33,888 bases of DNA from Rudaea sp. (GTDB taxonomy: Bacteria > Pseudomonadota > Gammaproteobacteria > Xanthomonadales > Rhodanobacteraceae): positions 1-33,888 of the forward strand of contig JANWJJ010000085.1 of the NCBI GenBank assembly GCA_025451955.1, read 5' to 3'. How positions within the stretch are numbered: the stretch's first letter is position 1; each line of letters begins with the position of its first letter. The notes under the pieces are model-generated. The model saw only the letters and a program-made list of their open reading frames with translations. It ran no database searches and was not told the origin of the DNA. The position numbers and the translations under genes were made by a program. Positions 23,036 to 31,731 of this stretch are shown here, piece by piece.

Positions 23036-24358
23036 TCACGCCGCCGCGAACGCATCGCGCGTGAGGTTTTCCGGCGCTCTCTCGGTGCAGACGACATCGT
23101 CCTCGATGCGAATGCCGCCATAGCGCCGGAATTTATCCACTTTGTCCCAATTTATATCTTTTGACTGCGGCTTGTTCTTGAGTTCGGCCAGCAGCATGTC
23201 GATGAAGTAGATCCCTGGCTCGATCGTGGTCACCATGCGTGGTTCCAGCGTGCGGGTGAAGCGCAGGTAGGGATGGCCCGGTGGCTTCGCTATCGTGCCG
23301 CCGCTATCGTCCTTTTGGAAGCCGCCGACATCGTGCACCTGCAAGCCGAGCATGTGGCCGAGGCCGTGCGGGAAGAAGGCGCTGGACACACCGGTTTCGA
23401 CCGCAGCCTCCGCCGACAGGCGGATAAAGTTCTGCTCGCGCAGGATGCTGGCCAGCGCATGATGCGCGTGGATATGCAGTGCCGCGTAATCCTGTCCCTT
23501 TTTTACTTTTTCCACAAAGCTGCGTTGTGCCTTGTCGACCGCAGCGATCAGGATTTGAAATTCCTCGGCCTGTGCCGCCGCATAGGTGCGGGTGATGTCG
23601 CTGGCGTAACCGTGGAAGTTCGCGCCGGCATCGATCAGGAAGGAATCGGCATGTGCCGGCGGCGCGCGATTCAGATCGGTGTAGTGCAGCACCGCGCCAT
23701 GTTGGTTCAGCGCGATGATATTGCTGTAGGGCAGTTCGTTTTCGGTTTCGTGCACGGCATTGAGATAGGCCGTATTGATGTCGTACTCGGAATGCCCTGC
23801 GCGGAACGCGGCCTCTGCGGCACGGTGCGCGCGCGCGCCGAGCTTGCTGGCCACACGCAACATGGCCAGTTCGTAATCGGTTTTGTACGCGCGCTGCCAG
23901 TGCAGGTAATTCAGTACCGCAGGCGGATTGTCCGGCTTGATCGCGCCGACCGCCGCGTTGTCCTCGCCGATGATGGCGCAGCGTGCGAGATTCTTCGGCA
24001 GATGCGCCACGGCGTGATCGGATTCGCGGATGACAACGATATCGAAATGCTCGACCCAGTAGCCGGCCGGAGCTTCGGGCACGACATGCCAGTAATCCTG
24101 CGGCTGCAGATAGATCAGTTTCGGTTTTTGCCCGGGCGTGTAGGCGATCCACGAACCTGGCGCTTTCGTCACCGGCAACCAGTGTTTGAAATGCGGATTG
24201 ACCGCGAACGGATACGGCCGATCGTCGAGAAATTGGTAACGCGGCACGCCGGACGCGATCAGCAGATGCTCGAAACCGCCGCGCGCCAGTGCCGCGTCGG
24301 CATGCTGCTGCAAGGTTTGCAGATGCCCGGGATAAAGTTTTGCCAGCAGATCGGACAT
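23036..24358 (-). CDS. pepQ: Xaa-Pro dipeptidase (prolidase)
   Basis: A 440-residue cytoplasmic metallopeptidase that cleaves dipeptides with C-terminal proline. N-terminal domain about 1-160; the pita-bread domain holds metal ligands in SFLIDAGANFHGYASDITRT (two Asp), HGLGHMLGLQVHDVGG (His), TTIEPGIYF (Glu) and GGIRIEDDVV (Glu). Length and motifs match E. coli PepQ (443). It is distinct from pepP in this window, which has the aminopeptidase P N-terminal domain. It lies 56 bases upstream of cydP and may share transcription with it. Confidence 0.96.
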   Translation of the reverse strand: MSDLLAKLYPGHLQTLQQHADAALARGGFEHLLIASGVPRYQFLDDRPYPFAVNPHFKHWLPVTKAPGSWIAYTPGQKPKLIYLQPQDYWHVVPEAPAGYWVEHFDIVVIRESDHAVAHLPKNLARCAIIGEDNAAVGAIKPDNPPAVLNYLHWQRAYKTDYELAMLRVASKLGARAHRAAEAAFRAGHSEYDINTAYLNAVHETENELPYSNIIALNQHGAVLHYTDLNRAPPAHADSFLIDAGANFHGYASDITRTYAAAQAEEFQILIAAVDKAQRSFVEKVKKGQDYAALHIHAHHALASILREQNFIRLSAEAAVETGVSSAFFPHGLGHMLGLQVHDVGGFQKDDSGGTIAKPPGHPYLRFTRTLEPRMVTTIEPGIYFIDMLLAELKNKPQSKDINWDKVDKFRRYGGIRIEDDVVCTERAPENLTRDAFAAA

Positions 24359-24440
24359 GGTCGACGCTCGCGCGGAAAGGAACGTCTATTGTGCCGCAAG
24401 ATGCGCAGGCTGCGCGTAACAGCCGGATAAGCCGCGTAGT

Positions 24441-24791
24441 TCAGTCGAACTGCCCGCCCGGGCTCGTCACCCAGTCGTAGAGGATGTTGTAGTCCTCGGG
24501 CGCGATGTCGATGATGCGGAAGCCGGACCAGAACTGGCCGGGGACGTTGGCGGCTTCGCTCCATTGTTCGTGCATGCCGATTTCGAGCGCGTGCATCTGG
24601 CCGGTGGCGGCGCTGGGCAACTGGAAGGCGAACTGGAACAGCGCGTCTTCGGGCAATTGCCGGCTGCTGATCATCAACATGCCGTCGATGGACAGATTGC
24701 CGATATGGCCGATCTGTTGCCCGGTGAGGGCGTTGCTCACCTGGATGGCATGATGCGCGCGTTTGCGTTGCGAGCGGCGATGTTCGGTCAT
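24441..24791 (-). CDS. PilZ domain protein
   Basis: A 116-residue single-domain PilZ protein. The cyclic-di-GMP binding residues are visible: an arginine-rich RxxxR segment near the start (HRRSQRKRAHHAIQVSN) and NLSIDGMLM, which fits [D/N]xSxxG. The rest is the beta-barrel core, with FQFAFQLPSAATGQMHALEI and FWSGFRIIDI. Start MTEHRRSQ is chosen because PilZ domains begin there. It follows the DUF1631 gene by 28 bases. Probably an effector of cyclic-di-GMP in surface or motility control; partner unknown. Confidence 0.88.
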   Translation of the reverse strand: MTEHRRSQRKRAHHAIQVSNALTGQQIGHIGNLSIDGMLMISSRQLPEDALFQFAFQLPSAATGQMHALEIGMHEQWSEAANVPGQFWSGFRIIDIAPEDYNILYDWVTSPGGQFD

Positions 24792-24819
24792 GGACGTTGG
24801 CCGGAAACGAAGCGATTGA

Positions 24820-27303
24820 TCATGCCGGCACCGGAACCGGGTCGTTGCCGACCAGTTGCTTGAGCGACGATACGATGGCCTTCCAGGCGCGGTCGACGAG
24901 CGATTCCTGCTCGGGTTCGACGATGCTGGCCTGACCGCCGATGATGTCGAGCGCAAGTTGCTCGAGCATGCGTTCGTCGGTGCGCACGCCGCGTTGATTG
25001 ACGAACAGACAGCGGCCGGTGAGGGTGGAAAACCACGCCAACTTGCGCCGTACCTTGTCGCCTTGTTGATTGGTGCGGAACTCGAACCAGGTGCCGAACG
25101 GCAGGGTCTTCAAGCGCTCGAACATGCGCGCCTGCTCACTGTCCGGCACCAGTGGTTTTTTCTTTTGCGCGGGTTTCGGCTTCGCCGGTTCGTCGAGGCC
25201 GATGTCGCCAAGACGGGTCTTGCTCTTGAGCTTGATTGCCAGCTCGGTGTTCGAGCTCGGGTTCTCGTCGTTCGCCGCCTCTTCCGGCAGGAACAAGTGC
25301 TTGACCACGGCCTGGATGTCGTCCTTGTGATAGCCGACCTGACCCAGCCCGGTTTCGATTTCCGCGCGCAACGCCATCGGGGGCTTGGAATCGCGGCCGC
25401 CGCCGCTGGCGAGCAATTGATCCGCCACGGCCAGGCGCTGCTTGTAGGTTTCGCTGTTTTCGCCCTGGCGCAGCAGGGTCAGGGCAAGGACATCCGTCCA
25501 GGCCTTTTCGAGCAGGGTGCGCACCAGCTTGTTCGGGCGCGCGGCGGCGATGCGCGCATTGATTGCGTCGCCAGCCTGTTCGCGCGCGACCACCAGTTTT
25601 TCCCGGCCCTTGGCGGCATCGACATGACGCCGCTCGGCCACTTCGGCCTTGCGCGCCAGTGTATGCATATGCTGCGACAGATCGCCGAGCATGTTTTCCA
25701 TCAGGCCCAGATCGCCGTCGAATTCCTGGGTGACGCGATCGACCACGATCTGCATCTTGTCGACCAAGCTGCGATCGGCCGGACCTTCGCTGTCGTCCAG
25801 CCAGTGACTGCCGGTTTCGGCGATCGCGTTGAGCAGTTGCCGTGCGGGATGCGTGCGCCGGGTGAAGAAGCTCTTGTCGCGCAATGCGACGCGCAGTAGC
25901 GGCACCTGCAACTTGGTCATCAGCGATTGCGTGCTGCCATCCGGGCGCACGTTCTTCATGATGTAGTCGAACAACATGCCGACCAGATCGATGGTGTCGG
26001 AATCCTCGGCAGCCAGTTGCGGCGTCTTGCCGTCGGGTGCGAGCTGGCGCAGGTGCGCGAGCAGATCCTGCTTCAGATGCGCCACCGAGCGCTGCACCAC
26101 TTTGCCACCCATCATCAGCGGCGAGATCGGTTTGGATTGCAGCGCACCGAGCACCGATTGCACGTCGTCGCCACTGGGGATGTGGCCGCTGCCGCCGGCC
26201 GCGGTATCGGCAACGCCCAGCGCATGCCGGCGTCCGGCCAGCAGTTCGCGCAGCGTGGTGAACAATTCAGAATCGCGTTCGTCCGCCGGCGCGGCATGTG
26301 CTTGCTCGGATGGCATCCAGTTGGGCATGCCGCCCGCACGCGGCGCCGTGTCCGCACCCATTGGAGCAGCGGGATAGGGGTGCATCCCGCGCGGCGTGTC
26401 CCGCGTAGGCGAAGTCGCTGCACCCGCACGGGCGGCTGGCGATGGCGAATATCCGAGCGGTGCTTGTGCTTCGGCTTGCCGCGATTCGGCTTGCTTGGCC
26501 GCCTCCGCTGTCGCGGTGTTTTCTGTAGCAGTGGCGCTGCCTTTGCCTCGCGGCATTTGCGCGCGCAGGTTGCGCAAGATGCGCTGATTGATCAAGTAGG
26601 TATTGACCGCTTCGTAGAATTCGCCGATCGCGCTGGTCGCCATCTGGTCGAACGTGCGATAGAGCAGAACGCGATGGTCGGTCGTGATGTCGAGGCAGGC
26701 GCAGGCGTGGCGCAGTGCGTCACCAAGCCGCGGCGGCCCGATCGGCAAGGTCTCCGCGTCGAACGCGGGCGCGCCGGCGAGCACGCCAAAACGATAGCCG
26801 AGTGCCGATAGCGCCGGCGCCTGGCGGATTTCGGCTTTTGCCGCGAGTTCCTGCAAGGCCAGCGATTCTTCCAGGTCGCTGGTTTCCACCAGCGAAAGTT
26901 CTTGCTTGACGGGTGTACCGGGACGCCGTTGCGCCGGTGCGTCGACAGCCGCCTCATGCTGGCGGTCGAAACGCGCCAGGGCATCTTCCATTGCCAGCAT
27001 ATAGCGAGGCGCGACATCGGCGCGGCCGCGCTTGATCTCGCGCAAGGTCTCGAAACATCGGTGTTGCTGTTCGTTGCTGCGACCTTGTTCGGCCAGCTTG
27101 AACAACTGCATCTCGACGTCGTTCAAGGTCGCCACCAAGGCGCGTTCCAGTCCGCTGGAACAGGCACTGAGAATGCCTTCGAGCAGGTTGCGCACACGCG
27201 GCGCAAGATCGGTGCGGCTGGCCAGCACAATCAGTGCCGGTTCGCTGTCGCCGATTTTCGGTCCCACTCCGCGTGTCGCCTGGTTCATGCTGTCGATCCC
27301 CAT
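24820..27303 (-). CDS. DUF1631 family protein
   Basis: An 827-residue soluble protein of the DUF1631 family. Helical regions run through most of it (for example FETLREIKRGRADVAPRYM and LTLLRQGENSETYKQRLAVA), a low-complexity Ala/Pro/Gly stretch lies at about 265-340, and the end contains KTLPFGTWFEFRTN with RRKLAWFSTLTGRCLFVNQR, a beta-rich segment I would expect to resemble a PilZ-like fold. No catalytic motif seen. It precedes a PilZ protein by 28 bases, which hints at a cyclic-di-GMP role. An internal ATG at 27288 (MNQATRGVG) with GGGG nine bases upstream is an equally good start. Confidence 0.82.
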   Translation of the reverse strand: MGIDSMNQATRGVGPKIGDSEPALIVLASRTDLAPRVRNLLEGILSACSSGLERALVATLNDVEMQLFKLAEQGRSNEQQHRCFETLREIKRGRADVAPRYMLAMEDALARFDRQHEAAVDAPAQRRPGTPVKQELSLVETSDLEESLALQELAAKAEIRQAPALSALGYRFGVLAGAPAFDAETLPIGPPRLGDALRHACACLDITTDHRVLLYRTFDQMATSAIGEFYEAVNTYLINQRILRNLRAQMPRGKGSATATENTATAEAAKQAESRQAEAQAPLGYSPSPAARAGAATSPTRDTPRGMHPYPAAPMGADTAPRAGGMPNWMPSEQAHAAPADERDSELFTTLRELLAGRRHALGVADTAAGGSGHIPSGDDVQSVLGALQSKPISPLMMGGKVVQRSVAHLKQDLLAHLRQLAPDGKTPQLAAEDSDTIDLVGMLFDYIMKNVRPDGSTQSLMTKLQVPLLRVALRDKSFFTRRTHPARQLLNAIAETGSHWLDDSEGPADRSLVDKMQIVVDRVTQEFDGDLGLMENMLGDLSQHMHTLARKAEVAERRHVDAAKGREKLVVAREQAGDAINARIAAARPNKLVRTLLEKAWTDVLALTLLRQGENSETYKQRLAVADQLLASGGGRDSKPPMALRAEIETGLGQVGYHKDDIQAVVKHLFLPEEAANDENPSSNTELAIKLKSKTRLGDIGLDEPAKPKPAQKKKPLVPDSEQARMFERLKTLPFGTWFEFRTNQQGDKVRRKLAWFSTLTGRCLFVNQRGVRTDERMLEQLALDIIGGQASIVEPEQESLVDRAWKAIVSSLKQLVGNDPVPVPA

Positions 27304-27449
27304 CTACGGCTTCTGAATTCGGCTCAAGACCGGACTTTTCAGAGTGAATTCCATCACATTGCGCAGTCCCCGGACACGGCCGGAGACTTGCGCATCGACA
27401 ATCCCTAGCAGATTCTATGCCTGCGGCGGGAACACGGCCAGTGGCGGGA

Positions 27450-29279
27450 TCAATGCGGCGGCTGCCAGATCAGCTCGACATAGCCCGAGCGGCCCGGTGT
27501 GTTGTAGCCGTGGGCCAGTTCGTAATCGCGGTCGAAGGCATTTTCCAGCCGCAGGCCCAGCCGCCAGGCGGCGGTCAGTGCGTAGCTGGCGCGCAAATTG
27601 ACCAGGGTGTAGGCGCCCAGCGTCACCTGGTCGACGTCCTGGCGCTTGCCGCTGTAGACGAATTCGGCCCCGATGCGACCGCGCGCGCCCAGCGCCCGTT
27701 CGAGCACACTGGTGAACTTCTGTTTTGGCCGGCGCAACAGTTGTGCGCCGGAATCCGCGTTGCGCGGATTCTGTAGCGTCAGATTGTCGTCGAGCGACCA
27801 GACGGCAGCGCGCCAGTGGTGCGTCAGCTCGATGCCGTCGATGGCGGCACGATCGATGTTGATGGCTTGAAATAGCGTACCGCCGGAGAAATCGATGAGA
27901 TCGTGCACGCGCGTGGAAAACGCATGCGCCGCGATCTCGTTCGCCGCGTCGAGCGTGATTTCGGCGCCCAATTCGGCTGTGCGCGAGCGTTCGGGATCGA
28001 GCGCCGGATTGCCCGCGTAATAACCGCCGTAACCGGGCGAGTAGAGTTCGTTGAGCGTCGGTGCGCGGAACGCAGTGCCGTAGCTCGCAGTCAGACGCAC
28101 GCCATCGCCAGCCTGCCAGCCGAGCGCGGCGGAACCCGAGAACGCGCCGCCGAACGGATCGCTGTGGTCGTAGCGGCCGGCAATCTCGCTGTCGAGATCG
28201 CTGGCCTGCGTGCGCCAGCCGGCAAAGACGCCACGATTGTTGCGCGCCACATCGTAGGGCGCGCCGAACCCGGAGTCGTCGATGCTGACACCGCGATCGT
28301 GCGCGTAATCGAAGCCACCGACGATATGCTGCGTTGTGGACAATGCGACATCGTTCGTCCACGCAATTTGTTCGCGCGTCGAGGTGTAGGCGCTCTGGAA
28401 CGCTGGCGTGTCGATATCTTCGCGCGAGGTGCCAACGCTCAGTCGATGCTGCCAGGCATCGCTCAGCGCGCCTTCGAGATTGACGCCCACGGCCTGATCG
28501 AGCGTGTGCGAAATACCCTGGCCAGGATCACCGTTGTCGAAGCTTTGCGTGCCTTCGCTGCGAAACAGGCTGGCCGACAGGGTTTGCGCGGCGAGCCGGT
28601 AATCGCCCTGGGCGACGACGTTGTGATTCTGGAAGCCGTTGTCGTCGGGATTGTAGACGTAAGGGCCGGCGGCGGGATTGGTCGCGGAAAATCCGCCGAC
28701 GTGGCGTGCGCCGACCTGCACGCTAAAGCCGCCGTCAGCGGACTGCGCACCGATGCCCGCGCTGCCATCGGCACTGCGGTAGCTGCCATAACTGGCGGCG
28801 ATATGCGGCGCGTCGAGTTTGCGCGTGAAGATCTGGATCACGCCGCCGATCGCATCCGAACCCCAGTAGCTGGCGCGCGGCCCACGCACGATCTCGATGC
28901 GCTCGATTGCATCCAGCGGCAGGTTCTCGAACGCGAACGCGCCGGTGTTGGCCGAGGCCACGCGCACACCGTCGATCAGCACCAGCACGTGATTGGAATT
29001 GGTACCGCGCAGAAACACGTTGGTTTGTTCGCCGGCACCGCCGGTTCGCGCCACGTCGACGCCGGCTTGCAGGCGCAGCAAGTCGAGCAAGTCCGGCGCC
29101 GCGCTGGCATCGATGTCGGCGCGCGTGATCACGCTGACATCGGCGAGACTGGCATCGACGGTTTCGCTCACGCGCGAGGCGGTGACTTCAACAGTCGGCT
29201 GTTCGGTGACGTCTTGCGCCAGCGCGTTGACGGCAAAGGTGGTGCCGAGAAAAAAAGATAAAAAGGATTTTTGCAGCAT
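27450..29279 (-). CDS. btuB: TonB-dependent vitamin B12 receptor (BtuB type)
   Basis: A 609-residue outer-membrane receptor. Signal peptide 1-21 (MLQKSFLSFFLGTTFAVNAL, cut after AQ), TonB-box-like PTVEVTASR, then the plug domain with DLLRLQAGVDVARTGG, NVFLRGTNSNHVLVLIDGVR and ERIEIVRGPRASYWGSDAIG, and a 22-strand barrel ending SGYVELIWQPPH. The plug motif and a cobalamin riboswitch upstream identify it as the B12 receptor. The start is chosen at MLQK with GGAG seven bases upstream. No other B12 gene is adjacent on this side, so regulation by cobalamin seems limited to uptake here. Confidence 0.93.
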   Translation of the reverse strand: MLQKSFLSFFLGTTFAVNALAQDVTEQPTVEVTASRVSETVDASLADVSVITRADIDASAAPDLLDLLRLQAGVDVARTGGAGEQTNVFLRGTNSNHVLVLIDGVRVASANTGAFAFENLPLDAIERIEIVRGPRASYWGSDAIGGVIQIFTRKLDAPHIAASYGSYRSADGSAGIGAQSADGGFSVQVGARHVGGFSATNPAAGPYVYNPDDNGFQNHNVVAQGDYRLAAQTLSASLFRSEGTQSFDNGDPGQGISHTLDQAVGVNLEGALSDAWQHRLSVGTSREDIDTPAFQSAYTSTREQIAWTNDVALSTTQHIVGGFDYAHDRGVSIDDSGFGAPYDVARNNRGVFAGWRTQASDLDSEIAGRYDHSDPFGGAFSGSAALGWQAGDGVRLTASYGTAFRAPTLNELYSPGYGGYYAGNPALDPERSRTAELGAEITLDAANEIAAHAFSTRVHDLIDFSGGTLFQAINIDRAAIDGIELTHHWRAAVWSLDDNLTLQNPRNADSGAQLLRRPKQKFTSVLERALGARGRIGAEFVYSGKRQDVDQVTLGAYTLVNLRASYALTAAWRLGLRLENAFDRDYELAHGYNTPGRSGYVELIWQPPH

Positions 29280-29446
29280 TGTGTACTCCGTACGCTCACC
29301 CGCGATTGATGGCAAGACGTGCGGAAGACGGAAGGGTGCCGGCGGACGGTTGCACGGCGGCCCGACCGTTGCCCGCCGCAACGCCTTGAGCTTGAGTGAC
29401 CGCAATAACTGCGGGCCACATGCCACAGGCCGGTCTCCGGGCTTGC

Positions 29447-29483
29447 AAGTTGAGAAGTGCGATCATGGAAGATCGCAAAATAC
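29447..29483. repeat. Hairpin repeat, short copy (element A), within the riboswitch
   Basis: 37 bases. Its left end AAGTTGAGAAGTGC and right end GCAAAATAC match those of element B at 29577-29645. The centre is a palindrome GCGATC-ATGGAA-GATCGC. It sits between the GTGGGAAGGC segment and the B12 box of the riboswitch. Confidence 0.75.
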
Positions 29484-29576
29484 CTCTCGTCGATCCGATC
29501 GCCTTCCCACGTCTGAACGCAGTGGCGTGATGACCGGATGGAACTTGCTTACCGTTGCGGGGGCAGCGCTGGAATA

Positions 29577-29645
29577 AAGTTGAGAAGTGCGGTCATGGAC
29601 GACCGTTTCTTGATTTTCGCGATCATGGATTGATCGCAAAAATAC
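29577..29645. repeat. Hairpin repeat, long copy (element B), within the riboswitch
   Basis: 69 bases with the same ends as element A (AAGTTGAGAAGTGC at the left, GCAAAAATAC at the right). It holds two palindromes: CGGTC-ATGGAC-GACCG and GCGATCA-TGGAT-TGATCGC. It sits in the segment between the GGTGCAAGT and CCAGC parts of the riboswitch, which otherwise form a short stem (29568-29572 with 29656-29660). Confidence 0.75.
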
Positions 29646-29748
29646 GCAACTTGCACCAGCTTCCCGTTTCACCTGCGATGAGCGATCACCGCGGGCACCT
29701 GCGACGCGGCGCAGTGTAGGGGCGCAACGATGCCTGCGCAACCTTGCG

Positions 29749-29779
29749 CGTCATTCCGGCAGTCCCTGCCGGAATGACG
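29749..29779. terminator. Perfect hairpin repeat between the CPXCG gene and the B12 riboswitch
   Basis: A perfect 14-bp stem (CGTCATTCCGGCAG, loop TCC, reverse complement) without a long T-run. Similar CATTCC hairpins are common intergenic repeats in this bacterial group. It could end the hemW-CPXCG transcript (minus strand, ends 29787) and act as a partly bidirectional barrier. Confidence 0.55.
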
Positions 29780-29786
29780 GAAATCT

Positions 29787-29990
29787 TCAGTCGTTATCCG
29801 TTGCCGTTGCGACATCGAGTAATTCACCGTCCACGCCAACGCGTAGCGCGATTTCGATCGGTCGGCAGCACACCGGGCAGTCTTCGACATAGCGTTGCGA
29901 TCCGGCGGATGGATCGACCACGGTGTCATAGCTTTCGCCGCAGTAGGGGCAATGGATCGCCACGGTTTCGAGGTTGCCCGACATGGTCAT
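29787..29990 (-). CDS. CPXCG motif-containing cysteine-rich protein
   Basis: A 67-residue protein with two cysteine pairs: IHCPYCGESYD near residue 14 and DCPVCCRPIEI near residue 38, consistent with a metal-binding (zinc ribbon-like) domain. The family is named for the CPxCG motif and has no assigned role. Its start overlaps the hemW stop (start at 29990, ATGA, or the next ATG at 29984), and it ends just before the hairpin at 29749-29779. It is the last gene of the rph-rdgB-hemW cluster. Confidence 0.85.
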   Translation of the reverse strand: MTMSGNLETVAIHCPYCGESYDTVVDPSAGSQRYVEDCPVCCRPIEIALRVGVDGELLDVATATDND

Positions 29991-31141
29991 CCCGGCAGAA
30001 ACGATCCGATCACGTCGTTGAGAAAACGCTGGCCGAACTCGGTCGCACGTATATTGCCGTCGGCGATTTCCAGCCAGCCGCGTGCGATGGCGGCGTCGAG
30101 CTTCGGTTGAATTGCGTCGAGGTCAAGACCGGTGCGTGCGGCAAAATCCACAATGGGAAATCCGGTGTTCAGGCGCAGCGCATTGAGCATGAATTCCGAA
30201 GGCAGACGTTCGGCGGCGATTGCATCATTGCCGCCGATTCTGCGTGGCGTACCGGCATGTTCGAGAAAACCGCGCGGCGTGCGCACTTTCCAGCGGCGGC
30301 GAATCGTGCCGGTTTCGGCATCGGTCAATTTTGCGTGCGCGCCCGCGCCGATACCCAGGTAATCGCCGAAGTGCCAATAATTGAGATTGTGTCGGCATTC
30401 GTCGCCGACACGCGCGTAGGCCGATACTTCATACTGTACCAGGCCGGCCAGTGCGAGTCGCGCCTGACAGGCTTCCTGCATGTCCCAGGCGCTGTCGTCG
30501 TCCGGCAGCGGCGGCGGGTTGGCGGCGAATGGCGTGTTCGGTTCCAGGGTAAGTTGATAATGCGACAAATGCGGCGTTTGCAACGTTATCGCTTTTTCCA
30601 CATCGGCGAGCGCAGCGTCCAGCGTTTGCTGCGGCAGCGCATACATCAAGTCCAGATTCAGATTCTCGATGTCGGCGTCCTGTGCCGATTTCACGGCGCG
30701 CTCGGCTTGCGCCGCGTCGTGGATGCGGCCGATGCGCTTGAGCGCGTCGTCGTCGAAACTCTGCACGCCGAAACTGATGCGGTTGACGCCGGCACGCCGG
30801 TATTCCGCGAACGGGCCGTGCTCGACCGTACCGGGATTGGTTTCCAGCGTGATCTCGATGTCGTGTGCGAACGCCAATCGTGACGCGACGCCATCGAGAA
30901 TGCGCGCGATATTGTTGGGCGCAAACAGGCTCGGCGTGCCGCCGCCGAAAAAAATACTTTGCAGCGCGCGACCCTGTGCCAGCGGCAAATCCTGATCAAG
31001 GTCCGCGAGCAACGCATCCACGTACTCGCGTTGCGGCAACGCCTGCGGCGCGTTATGCGAATTGAAATCGCAATACGGGCACTTGCGCACGCACCACGGG
31101 ATGTGGATGTAGAGCGATAGCGGGATCGCCAGCACGCTCAT
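29987..31141 (-). CDS. hemW: Radical SAM heme chaperone HemW
   Basis: A 384-residue radical SAM protein, formerly mistaken for an oxygen-independent coproporphyrinogen oxidase, now seen as a heme chaperone. The iron-sulfur motif is HIPWCVRKCPYCDFNSH, with CxxxCxxC; FFGGGTPSL is the glycine-rich SAM motif; GVQSFDDDALKRIGRIH and LNLDLMYALPQQT are conserved strands. The C-terminal part is the HemN-like domain. Start [15 protein letters not shown] is chosen because the longer upstream frame overlaps rdgB. Its ATG overlaps the rdgB stop (ATGA). Confidence 0.95.
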   Translation of the reverse strand: MSVLAIPLSLYIHIPWCVRKCPYCDFNSHNAPQALPQREYVDALLADLDQDLPLAQGRALQSIFFGGGTPSLFAPNNIARILDGVASRLAFAHDIEITLETNPGTVEHGPFAEYRRAGVNRISFGVQSFDDDALKRIGRIHDAAQAERAVKSAQDADIENLNLDLMYALPQQTLDAALADVEKAITLQTPHLSHYQLTLEPNTPFAANPPPLPDDDSAWDMQEACQARLALAGLVQYEVSAYARVGDECRHNLNYWHFGDYLGIGAGAHAKLTDAETGTIRRRWKVRTPRGFLEHAGTPRRIGGNDAIAAERLPSEFMLNALRLNTGFPIVDFAARTGLDLDAIQPKLDAAIARGWLEIADGNIRATEFGQRFLNDVIGSFLPG

Positions 31142-31731
31142 ATGGTTTGCAGCAGCTCGCGCAATTTCGTCAGTGCCAGCCCACGATGACTGATGCGATT
31201 TTTCACCGCAGGATCGAGTTCGCCAGCGCTCGCGTTCAATGCCGGATCGAAAAACACCGGGTCGTAGCCGAAGCCGCGGTTGCCGCGCGGCGCGTGCAGG
31301 ATCGTTCCGTGCCAGCGACCTTCGGCGATCAGCGGTGCGGGATCGTCCGCCGAGCGCAACAACACGATGACGCAATAAAAATGTGCGTTGCGTTGACTTT
31401 CCGGCACGTCGCGCAAGGCGTCGAGCAACTTGGCGATATTCGCCGCGGCGTTGCCGTGACGGCCGGAGTAACGCGCGGAAATCAAGCCCGGCGCACCGCT
31501 GAGAGCATCGACGCACAATCCGGAATCGTCGCCGAGCGCGGGCAGGCCCGATGCGTGCGAAGCATGCCGCGCCTTGAGCAGCGCATTTTCCACAAAGGTA
31601 CTCGCGGTTTCGTCGGCGTCGGCGATGCCGAGTTCGCCTTGCGCGACCAGTTCGATGCCCGAGCCGGTCAGCAGTTCGCGGATTTCGGTGAGCTTGCCGG
31701 CGTTGCCGCTGGCGAGAACGATCTTACGCAC
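31138..31731 (-). CDS. rdgB: XTP/dITP diphosphatase (RdgB/HAM1 type)
   Basis: A 197-residue enzyme that hydrolyses non-canonical purine triphosphates (ITP, XTP, dITP) to monophosphates, keeping them out of DNA and RNA. Signatures: [15 protein letters not shown] at the start, then [20 protein letters not shown] with catalytic Asp residues, and [10 protein letters not shown] with ISHRGLAL near the end. The GTG start at 31731 ([10 protein letters not shown]) fits the family, and overlaps rph by 8 bases. Stop overlaps hemW (ATGA). Length normal (about 197). Confidence 0.96.
   Translation of the reverse strand: MRKIVLASGNAGKLTEIRELLTGSGIELVAQGELGIADADETASTFVENALLKARHASHASGLPALGDDSGLCVDALSGAPGLISARYSGRHGNAAANIAKLLDALRDVPESQRNAHFYCVIVLLRSADDPAPLIAEGRWHGTILHAPRGNRGFGYDPVFFDPALNASAGELDPAVKNRISHRGLALTKLRELLQTI

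Larger units (their letters stand above)
29420..29702 (-). promoter_or_regulatory. Cobalamin (B12) riboswitch upstream of btuB
   Basis: On the minus strand the parts occur in canonical order: GGTGCC near 29698, GGGAAGCTGGTGCAAGT near 29650-29666, the core GCCCCCGCAAC (29554-29564), GTGGGAAGGC near 29505-29512 and the B12 box AGCCCGGAGACCGGCC (29428-29443). B12 binding would hide the ribosome site or cause termination, about 140 bases upstream of the ATG. Two peripheral segments are lengthened by copies of a hairpin repeat (29447-29483 and 29577-29645), making the element much longer than usual. Confidence 0.92.

Noticed and set aside
29749-29779. CRISPR-like or tandem repeats in the B12 riboswitch leader region
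   Set aside because: Only two unequal hairpin elements and one unrelated palindrome occur, without regular spacers; these fit interspersed palindromic repeats, not an array.
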